From the NCBI RefSeq assembly GCF_000807275.1, contig NZ_CP009056.1, positions 2,171,192 through 2,235,191 of the forward strand: a stretch of DNA of 64,000 nucleotides, read 5' to 3'. Below the pieces are notes generated by a model. It searched no databases, was not told the origin of the DNA, and saw only the letters and a list, made by a program, of their open reading frames with translations. Origin of the DNA: Frischella perrara. Lineage in GTDB: Bacteria; Pseudomonadota; Gammaproteobacteria; Enterobacterales; Orbaceae. How positions within the stretch are numbered: position 1 is the first letter of the stretch; each line of letters opens with the position of its first letter. A program made the position numbers and the translations under genes. Below are positions 55,482 through 64,000 of this stretch, piece after piece.

Positions 55482-55528
55482 GGCTGTTTTCGTTCACGTT
55501 ATAATTTAAATAACATAGACTTAAATGC

Positions 55529-57058
55529 TTAGGCTTTTGCTTTAGGCATTTGCGATACCATTGATAAATTGATATCCATTCCTTCAATTTGAAAATGTGG
55601 AACCAAGAATGTTTTTACTCTAAAGAATCCTGGATTATCCTCAATATCTTCAACAATTACTTGTGCTTGACGTAGTGGATGCGAAGCCTGAACTTCATCA
55701 CTTGGATCAGTCATTTCAGTTACTAAATTATTGATCCACTTATTAAGTTCTAGCTCTAAGACTCGGCGATCTTTAGTCGCACCGATATTTTCACGTTGAA
55801 TAACTTTTAGGTAATGTGCAATACGTGAAAGTAGGAAAATATAAGGTAAACGTGAGTTAATACGGCTATTTGCAGTTGCTTCTTTTGTTTCGTATTGTGC
55901 TGGTTTCTGAGTAGAGTTAGCAGAGAAAAAGCAAGCATAGTCACGATTTTTATAGAATGATAGTGGTATAAAGCCTAAGTTTGCAAATTCAAATTCACGT
56001 GTTTCTGGAATCAATACTTCTGTTGGAATTTTCATTTGATTGCCTGTACCTAAATCATATAAATGAATAGGAAGATCTTCAACTAAACCACCAGCTTGCG
56101 GACCACGAATTTGAACACACCAACCATTACTTATAAAACTTTGTACCATGTTGGCTGCAAATGCGAATGATGCATTAGCCCATAAATAACGATCATGATC
56201 TGGACCTTTTACGTCTTCAATATAATTGAAACTACGAACGGGAACTGTTTCTGGACCATAAGGTAAACGAGCTAATACGCGTGGAAGAGTCAGACCGATA
56301 TAACGTGAGTCATCGGTTTCTCTAAAACTATTCCATTTAGTATATTCTGCACGATCGAAATAGTTAGCAATATCTTTGATCGCCGCCACTTCTTCCATAT
56401 TTTCTTTACCAAAGAATTTAGGCCCTACTGAAGCTAAAAATGGCATATGAGCTGCTGCTGCAACCTTAGATACATTACGTAACAACGCAATATCTTGCGG
56501 ACCACGATCAAATTCATAGTTAGAAATAGTTACGCCTAAAGGTTCGCCCCCTGGGGTATCATATTCTTGGATATAAGTATGACGATAGAAACCAGTTTGG
56601 TTAATTTCTGGCGCGTCTTCAAAATCTTGCCGTAAATCATCTTTCGAAACGTCTAACAATTCAATTTTTACATTACGACGGAAATCAGTGCGGTCAACTA
56701 AGAATTTTAATCCTCTCCATGTTGATTCAATTTCTTGGAACTCAGGATGATGCATGATTGCATCTAATTGTCGACTCAACTTTTGATCAATTTGACTGAT
56801 ATGATAATCTAAAAGATGTTTATCTAATTTTTCAATTTTTTGCGAAGAATCTTGGATTAATTTTAATAAGATATTGACCGCCATTGTGACACGTTCATCT
56901 GGCGAAGATTCTGATAAGGTATCATTATCTTCGTATTTGTCCATATCTTGTGCTTTCGCAACAGGATTTAAGTTGATTTTATTAAATAAAGATTGATATA
57001 CACTATTGGCATCTTGTGTAACTGTTTGAGCTGACTGATTTGCTTTTTGTTCTGACAT
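55529..57058 (-). CDS. tssC: TssC: T6SS contractile sheath large subunit
   Basis: A 509-residue VipB-family protein. Marks are IQDSSQKIEKLDKHLLDYH, FQEIESTWRGLKFLVDRTDF, GPKFFGKENMEE and the C-terminal ARIAHYLKVIQRENIG with FRVKTFLVPHFQIEGMDINL. With TssB it makes the contractile sheath, and its N-terminal helix is the ClpV target. ATG 57058 with TAAGGA upstream is the natural start (MSEQ). Confidence 0.97.
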   Translation of the reverse strand: MSEQKANQSAQTVTQDANSVYQSLFNKINLNPVAKAQDMDKYEDNDTLSESSPDERVTMAVNILLKLIQDSSQKIEKLDKHLLDYHISQIDQKLSRQLDAIMHHPEFQEIESTWRGLKFLVDRTDFRRNVKIELLDVSKDDLRQDFEDAPEINQTGFYRHTYIQEYDTPGGEPLGVTISNYEFDRGPQDIALLRNVSKVAAAAHMPFLASVGPKFFGKENMEEVAAIKDIANYFDRAEYTKWNSFRETDDSRYIGLTLPRVLARLPYGPETVPVRSFNYIEDVKGPDHDRYLWANASFAFAANMVQSFISNGWCVQIRGPQAGGLVEDLPIHLYDLGTGNQMKIPTEVLIPETREFEFANLGFIPLSFYKNRDYACFFSANSTQKPAQYETKEATANSRINSRLPYIFLLSRIAHYLKVIQRENIGATKDRRVLELELNKWINNLVTEMTDPSDEVQASHPLRQAQVIVEDIEDNPGFFRVKTFLVPHFQIEGMDINLSMVSQMPKAKA

Positions 57059-57168
57059 AGTTTTATTCCTTAATTTAATCAAACTCCGATTATTCCACTT
57101 AAATAAATTAATTAACTTAGTTATCTGTTTTTCGATTAGTTAAATAATTTAACAAAGAACAACGAGCC

Positions 57169-57672
57169 TTATTCTTGGGTGCTTTGTGCAACGATATTTT
57201 TTAGCTCTGCGCGAAGTTCATCGGACAATTGTTCATCTTTGACAATTTTTTCCAACTCATGACGAAATGTCGCATTATCCATCAAGTTAGATTTCAGATC
57301 TCTTAATAGATTTCGCATAGCAAGCAATGAACGTAATTGAGGAATTTTTTTAGCTACTTGTTCAGGAGTAAAATCACTCATTGATTGGAAATCAAGTTTA
57401 ACATTAACTTCCGAACCGTCATCAGCCATAGTATTAGGAACTGAAATAGTAGCTTGAGGATTTAACTCTTTTAATACCGCATCAAAGTTATTTTTGTTAA
57501 TGGACACTTTTTGTTTTTCAGCAAGTGGTCTATGGTCTTTACCGTGGCTGTAATCACCCATAGCTAGAATTTTTAGTGGAAGTTCAACTTTCTTCTGAGC
57601 CCCGCCAGTATGTAGATCTAATTGAATGTTAACGCGAGAGGCTGGCACTTCATTTTGATAGCTGTTTGACAT
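57169..57672 (-). CDS. tssB: TssB: T6SS contractile sheath small subunit
   Basis: A 167-residue VipA-family protein: EVPASRVNIQLDLHTGG at the start, ELPLKILAMGDYSHG-type KILAMGDYSHGKDHRPL, then FQSMSDFTPEQVAKKIPQL and LLAMRNLLRDLKSNLMDN. It pairs with TssC to build the sheath. It is the first structural gene of the cluster, with GAGGA before ATG 57672, and follows the LuxR-type gene after 216 bp of AT-rich DNA that probably contains its promoter. Confidence 0.96.
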   Translation of the reverse strand: MSNSYQNEVPASRVNIQLDLHTGGAQKKVELPLKILAMGDYSHGKDHRPLAEKQKVSINKNNFDAVLKELNPQATISVPNTMADDGSEVNVKLDFQSMSDFTPEQVAKKIPQLRSLLAMRNLLRDLKSNLMDNATFRHELEKIVKDEQLSDELRAELKNIVAQSTQE

Positions 57673-57888
57673 ATCTATTCCTCATGATTTATAAAATTGT
57701 TTAGATTACGCAACGTATATCCTAGTGAGTCTATAGAACATAGAAAGTCAGAACAACTGTACTAACGTGTAATAAAATGATTATGTTTTTATCTAATTTT
57801 ATAAAAACTTATTATTTTCTATTCAATTAATGATAAAATAAAGTGCAAAATTATTATAAAAACCATTTTGGAATTTAAACTTATTTGT

Positions 57889-58563
57889 CTAAAAAACACC
57901 CACATCTTTAGCGATAAGGAAAGCTTTTTTTGCATTACTTACCTCAAGCTTACGATTAATTCTACTCATGTGGAATTTTACTGTTCTTTCAGCAATACCA
58001 AGTGATTCAGCAATGTCTTTATATATAAGCCCATCACAACCTAATTTTAAAACCTGTTTTTCTTTTGATGAAAGTAATAAATGGATTTTATTTCGATAAT
58101 ATTCAGATTGTTTCTTTTGGCTTAAATACAAATCAAAGAGGTCAATTAGTAGAATTAATAATTCTGCTTTTTTTGACTCCAAAAATTCAATTGTTATTTG
58201 GGTATCGTCATCACAAGTGATATTCAATAAAGCTAAATTTCCTAACGCATCATGAACAGCAAAAGTATAACCATCATGAATACCATATTTTTTGGCTAAT
58301 TTGAAAAAGAGATTATCTTCAGTGTCAATACTTTGCATTAAATAATGCCATGAGAATGGTTTGACTGTAATGCGAGCATAATTGACGATGGGATCGGTAT
58401 TATATAATTTTTTATTTTGATAAATATTTAACCATTTTTGTGGGTAAGTAGAAATAATATCGGGTGGAAAAACTAAATTGCGATCGAAAAATAAATATTG
58501 ATAATACTTAATATTAAATTCTGCTAATTTTGTATTTAATTCATTTTGAAAATTTGTATTCAA
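57889..58563 (-). CDS. LuxR-type quorum-sensing regulator (LuxR solo)
   Basis: 224 residues. Residues ~20-150 are an autoinducer-binding domain with all six hallmark positions at TraR-like spacing: Trp44, Tyr48, Asp57, Pro58, Trp72 and Gly98. The C-terminal GerE-type helix-turn-helix includes LSSKEKQVLKLGCDGLIYKD and IAERTVKFHMSRINRKL. The start appears to be TTG 58563, with AAGGA 8 nt upstream; no closer ATG is in frame. No luxI-type synthase gene is in the window. Lying directly upstream of tssB on the same strand, it is the best candidate regulator of the T6SS. Confidence 0.88.
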   Translation of the reverse strand: MNTNFQNELNTKLAEFNIKYYQYLFFDRNLVFPPDIISTYPQKWLNIYQNKKLYNTDPIVNYARITVKPFSWHYLMQSIDTEDNLFFKLAKKYGIHDGYTFAVHDALGNLALLNITCDDDTQITIEFLESKKAELLILLIDLFDLYLSQKKQSEYYRNKIHLLLSSKEKQVLKLGCDGLIYKDIAESLGIAERTVKFHMSRINRKLEVSNAKKAFLIAKDVGVF

Positions 58564-58725
58564 TTTGACATCCTTTTTTATTATTTTAAGCCAAAATAGA
58601 TCTCTAATTTTTAATAATTTTATGTATGATTTATTTTCAAAGAATGATTGATATTGTTTTTATTAAAGAGATAGTTGTAAAAAATTTTATATATTTTCAG
58701 TTATCATAATACTTTAAAAACTAAT

Positions 58726-58759
58726 AAAAAACACGTTTAATCAATTAAACGTGTTTTTT
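58726..58759 (-). terminator. Terminator of gltBD
   Basis: AAAAAACACGTTTAA and TTAAACGTGTTTTTT form a perfect 15-bp stem with a 4-nt loop, ending in six T on either strand, 12 bp after the gltD stop. It also insulates the LuxR-type gene from read-through. Confidence 0.92.
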
Positions 58760-58771
58760 GGTTATTGAAAT

Positions 58772-60187
<1,416 letters not shown>

Positions 60188-60196
60188 TTATTCTCC

Positions 60197-63100
60197 TTAT
60201 TGCACCTGTACTCGTAATTCATCCACCGAACGACTACGATGCCCGAGTAACGCTTTAACATCACTTGATTTTGGTTTAACTAAAACAAATTGTTGTACAT
60301 ATTTTTGCCAGTTTTCCAAAATTGTCTCAGCGCGTGATGAATGAGTCAATTGGGCATGCTCCATAATTAAACCACGTAAATGTTCCTCTAAAATGGAGTA
60401 GTTGGCAACCTCAAGTTTTTCAACTAAATCTTTATTCATTCGTTGATCAAATTCACCATCTTCATCCAGAATATAGGCAAATCCTCCCGTCATACCGGCA
60501 CCAAAATTAACGCCTGTTTTACCCAACACGCAAACTATGCCACTCGTCATATATTCACAACCATTATCACCAATTCCTTCAACAACACTGATTGCACCTG
60601 AATTACGCACTGCAAAACGTTCGCCAGCCTTACCTGCTGCAAATAACTTACCGCCTGTAGCGCCATATAAACAAGTATTACCAATAATCGTAGCTTCATG
60701 ACTTAAGAATGCAGAGCCAATCGGTGGTAAAATAACGATTCTTCCACCTGCCATACCTTTTCCAACATAGTCATTAGCGTCGCCAGTTAAAGTTAGCTCG
60801 ACGCCACTTGCGTTCCAGACCCCGAAACTCTGTCCAGCAGTACCATTGAAATTCAATTTTATCGGTTGTTCAGTCAAACTTTGGTCACCATATTTTTGGG
60901 CTATATAACCCGATAATGTCGCACCGACTGAACGATCGGTATTTTGAATATCAAAATGAAAGGTTTTCGATTGTTTATTATCGACCGCATCTTTCGCCTG
61001 CTGCATAATTTGATGATTTAATTTACCCTGATCAAAAGGTGTATTTATTTCCGTGTGATGCACGGCACATCCAGCTAGCGGTGTCGCAGCAATTAATAAA
61101 TCTGATAAATTAAGTTTGTTTTGTTTAGCGGTTATACCATCCAATTCCTCAAGTAAATCAGTTCGACCAATTAAATCTGTAATTTTACTTACACCAAGTT
61201 GCGCCATAATTTCGCGTGTTTCTTGTGCAATAAATCGGAAATAATTCATCGCTTTTTCAGGTAAGCCATGATAATGATCTTGACGTAGTTTTTCATCCTG
61301 AGTCGCCACGCCAGTTGCACAGTTGTTTAGGTGACAAATACGTAAATATTTACAGCCTAAGGCTACCATTGGTCCTGTACCAAAACCAAAACTCTCTGCC
61401 CCTAAAATGGCTGCTTTAATAATATCTAATCCAGTTTTTAATCCACCATCTACCTGTAAACGAATTTTGTGACGTAGACCGTTAGCAACAAGTGCTTGTT
61501 GGGTTTCAACTAATCCTAATTCCCAAGGCGAACCTGCATATTTTACTGATGTTAATGGGCTTGCCCCGGTACCTCCATCATAACCAGAAATCGTTATCAT
61601 ATCAGCATAAGCCTTAGCAACACCTGTTGCAATGGTTCCCACGCCTGGTTCAGAAACTAACTTAACGGAAATCATGGCTTTTGGATTGATTTGCTTCAAA
61701 TCAAAAATAAGTTGTGCTAAATCTTCGATTGAATAAATATCGTGATGTGGAGGTGGCGAAATTAATGTGACACCTGGTACTGAGAAACGTAATTTAGCTA
61801 TATAAGGCGTTACTTTATCACCCGGTAACTGTCCACCTTCTCCCGGTTTTGCTCCTTGAGCAACTTTTATTTGAATCACATCCGCACTCATTAGATATCC
61901 TGGCGTTACGCCAAAACGACCAGAAGCGACCTGCTTAATACGAGAAACTTTATTCGTATTGTAACGTGCAGGATCTTCGCCGCCTTCACCAGAGTTAGAA
62001 TAACCCCCTAATGTATTCATCGCTTGTGCTAGTGATTCGTGCGCTTCAGGACTTAATGCACCAATTGACATCGCAGCTGAATCAAAACGTTTAAATAAAG
62101 CTTCACAAGGTTCAACTTGATCAAGTGAGATAGCCTTTTCTTGATCTATTTTCAATTTTAATAAATCACGAAAAGTTGCTACAGGTCTATTATTAACCTC
62201 TTTCGCATATTGCTTGTAATCATCATAATTGCCGTTATTGACTGCTTTTTGCAACTTCTGAACTACATCAGGATTATAAGCATGATATTCTCCACCATGG
62301 ATATATTTGAGTAATCCGCCTTGTTCTAAAGGTTTGCGTTTTAACCAAGCACGTTTTGAAAGATTAAAGAGATCTTGTTGGAAATCCTCAAAGTTTGCTC
62401 CACTAATTCGACTTGTTACACCAGCAAAACAAGCCTTAACGACATCCTCATGAAGACCTACTGCTTCAAATAATTTAGCACAACGATAAGAAGCAATAGT
62501 GGATATCCCCATTTTCGACATTATTTTGTATAGTCCCTTATTAATGCCATTTCGATAATTCAACATTACACTACGATAATTTTTATTAATCGTACCATGG
62601 TCGATCATTTGAGCTAATGTTTCATAGACTAAGTAAGGATAAACGGCTGTCGCGCCAAAACCGATTAACACTGCAAATTGGTGTGGGTCACGGCAACTAG
62701 CAGTTTCAACAATGATGTTTGCATCACAACGTAAATTTTGTTCAACTAGACGTTGTTGAACCGCGCCGACTGCCATTGGGGCTGGTATCGGTAAACGATC
62801 TGCGGCAATATTTTTATCTGATAAAACTAATAAAACTGCACCTGCTCGGACTTTGTTTTCTGCATCGCCACAAAGCTGCTCAATAGCATCACTTAAACTA
62901 CCATCTATTTCATAAGTAATATCTAACACATCTGTTTGATAATATTTTGATTCCAGAGTCGTTAATTGTTGGAAATCAGAATATAACAATACAGGTGATT
63001 TAAACGATACGCGATGTGCTTGGCCTTCTGCTTCCGCAAACACATTCATTTCTCGACCAATACTGGTTGCCAACGACATAACATGTGCTTCACGTAGCGG

Positions 63101-64000
63101 ATCGATAGGTGGATTCGTTACTTGCGCGAATTTTTGGCGGAAATAATCATAAATTATTCGTGGACGGCTGGAAAGTACCGCAAATGGTGTATCATCACCC
63201 ATTGAACCGGTCGCTTCATAGCCATTTTCACCTAATACACGTAACACTTGATCCAGTTCTTCAAAAGAATAACCAAATTGTTTCTGGTAAGTAGCTAATG
63301 TAACATCATCAAAATTTCTTTGGCCAAGATGTTCGTCAGGCAAATCTTCATAAGGGGTGAGTCGTTTAACATTTTTACTCATCCAAACTTTATAAGGATG
63401 ACGTTTTTGTAAATCGTTATCTGTTTCTTCCGATTGTAGGATGCGTCCTTTTTCTGTATCGATTACCATAAGTTCGCCAGGTCCTACTCGACCTTTTTTC
63501 ACCACTTCATCTGGCTGATAGTCCCAAATACCAATCTCGGAGGCACAAGTAATGAGTCCATCTGAGGTTATGACATAACGAGCAGGTCGCAGCCCATTAC
63601 GATCTAGACAACAAGCAGCATAACGACCGTCAGAAAGAACAATTCCCGCCGGACCATCCCAAGGTTCCATATGCATTGAGTTAAAGTCAAAGAATGCACG
63701 CAGATCTTCGTTCATATCAGGATTGTTTTGCCATGCTGGCGGAACAAGTAAGCGCATTGCCCGCACAATATCCATTCCACCCACTAAAAAAAGTTCTAAC
63801 ATGTTATCTAATGAACTAGAATCTGAACCTGTTACATTTACAAAAGGTGCTGCATCTTGTAAATCTGGGATGAGTGGGGTTTTAAATTTATATGAACGTG
63901 CTTTTGCCCATTGGCGATTGCCTTCAATCGTATTAATTTCACCGTTATGTGCTAAATGACGAAATGGTTGAGCCAATGGCCATTTTGGTAGTGTATTAGT
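60197..64000 (-). CDS. gltB: Glutamate synthase large subunit (5' end beyond the window)
   Basis: About 1267 codons are visible and the frame stays open to the right edge ([13 protein letters not shown] at the edge), so the ~220 N-terminal residues with the catalytic Cys are missing. Visible parts are the end of the glutaminase domain ([16 protein letters not shown]), the central domain, the FMN-binding synthase domain ([30 protein letters not shown]), the 3Fe-4S site [16 protein letters not shown], and the C-terminal beta-helix ([37 protein letters not shown]). It is highly conserved with E. coli GltB. Confidence 0.97.
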   Translation of the reverse strand, partial: TNTLPKWPLAQPFRHLAHNGEINTIEGNRQWAKARSYKFKTPLIPDLQDAAPFVNVTGSDSSSLDNMLELFLVGGMDIVRAMRLLVPPAWQNNPDMNEDLRAFFDFNSMHMEPWDGPAGIVLSDGRYAACCLDRNGLRPARYVITSDGLITCASEIGIWDYQPDEVVKKGRVGPGELMVIDTEKGRILQSEETDNDLQKRHPYKVWMSKNVKRLTPYEDLPDEHLGQRNFDDVTLATYQKQFGYSFEELDQVLRVLGENGYEATGSMGDDTPFAVLSSRPRIIYDYFRQKFAQVTNPPIDPLREAHVMSLATSIGREMNVFAEAEGQAHRVSFKSPVLLYSDFQQLTTLESKYYQTDVLDITYEIDGSLSDAIEQLCGDAENKVRAGAVLLVLSDKNIAADRLPIPAPMAVGAVQQRLVEQNLRCDANIIVETASCRDPHQFAVLIGFGATAVYPYLVYETLAQMIDHGTINKNYRSVMLNYRNGINKGLYKIMSKMGISTIASYRCAKLFEAVGLHEDVVKACFAGVTSRISGANFEDFQQDLFNLSKRAWLKRKPLEQGGLLKYIHGGEYHAYNPDVVQKLQKAVNNGNYDDYKQYAKEVNNRPVATFRDLLKLKIDQEKAISLDQVEPCEALFKRFDSAAMSIGALSPEAHESLAQAMNTLGGYSNSGEGGEDPARYNTNKVSRIKQVASGRFGVTPGYLMSADVIQIKVAQGAKPGEGGQLPGDKVTPYIAKLRFSVPGVTLISPPPHHDIYSIEDLAQLIFDLKQINPKAMISVKLVSEPGVGTIATGVAKAYADMITISGYDGGTGASPLTSVKYAGSPWELGLVETQQALVANGLRHKIRLQVDGGLKTGLDIIKAAILGAESFGFGTGPMVALGCKYLRICHLNNCATGVATQDEKLRQDHYHGLPEKAMNYFRFIAQETREIMAQLGVSKITDLIGRTDLLEELDGITAKQNKLNLSDLLIAATPLAGCAVHHTEINTPFDQGKLNHQIMQQAKDAVDNKQSKTFHFDIQNTDRSVGATLSGYIAQKYGDQSLTEQPIKLNFNGTAGQSFGVWNASGVELTLTGDANDYVGKGMAGGRIVILPPIGSAFLSHEATIIGNTCLYGATGGKLFAAGKAGERFAVRNSGAISVVEGIGDNGCEYMTSGIVCVLGKTGVNFGAGMTGGFAYILDEDGEFDQRMNKDLVEKLEVANYSILEEHLRGLIMEHAQLTHSSRAETILENWQKYVQQFVLVKPKSSDVKALLGHRSRSVDELRVQVQ

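Noticed and set aside
57746-57763. Imperfect dyad AGTCAG-N5-CTGTACT upstream of tssB as a lux box
   Set aside because: It does not fit the CTGT-N10-ACAG lux-box pattern and the arms match poorly. There is no sound support.

Overview
The window looks like a chromosomal segment of an AT-rich gammaproteobacterium. The neighbourhoods (queA/tgt, ffh, gltBD, an E. coli proM-like tRNA-Pro, a loiP homologue), the low GC content, and an aryl polyene cluster beside a complete type VI secretion system (T6SS) suggest an insect-gut Orbaceae member (Gilliamella/Frischella-like). That assignment is inference from general knowledge; no 16S or other marker is present.

Region 1 (1-4.3 kb) is a graveyard of secondary-metabolite genes. 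An entE-type 2,3-dihydroxybenzoate-AMP ligase has an in-frame stop. It is followed by frameshifted remnants of an entD-type phosphopantetheinyl transferase and of entB (isochorismatase) whose start codon reads ATA. The 3' end of an AraC-type regulator lies antisense over the entB remnant. Next comes the N-terminal stub of what looks like a tRNA-dependent cyclodipeptide synthase, directly upstream of an intact drug-efflux-type MFS transporter.

Region 2 (4.3-12.6 kb) is mostly housekeeping. It holds tRNA-Pro(TGG) followed by three tandem ~165-bp repeats that each carry the last 19 nt of the tRNA, in the manner of the E. coli tyrT/rtT repeats. It also has tgt and queA for queuosine, two M48 metalloprotease lipoproteins alternating with them, ffh, and a small lipoprotein.

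Region 3 (11.6-26.6 kb) is an aryl polyene (APE) cluster in the order C-D-E-F-G-H/I-J-K-L-M-N-O-P-Q-R, with a methyltransferase divergent from it. The ligase (ApeH) and first dehydratase (ApeI) form one polypeptide. No ammonia-lyase or chorismate-lyase gene for the aromatic starter is present. Most genes overlap or abut, implying one operon.

Region 4 (26.8-58.6 kb) is a complete T6SS, all on the minus strand. Transcription would run from a LuxR-type regulator through tssB, tssC, tssK, tssL, an OmpA-domain protein, hcp, clpV and vgrG to an effector island. Beyond the island it continues through a 407-aa membrane protein, tssM, tssA, tssF, tssG, tssJ and tssE. The island holds vgrG with a transthyretin-like tail, an unrecognised ~796-aa protein with Gly/Ala-rich hydrophobic blocks, three tandem formylglycine-generating-enzyme-like lipoproteins, and PAAR. 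I propose that the ~796-aa protein is a membrane-attacking effector and that the triplicated lipoproteins, which carry Asp at +2, are its immunity proteins on the periplasmic face of the inner membrane.

Region 5 (58.7-64 kb) is gltD and most of gltB (glutamate synthase), running off the right edge.
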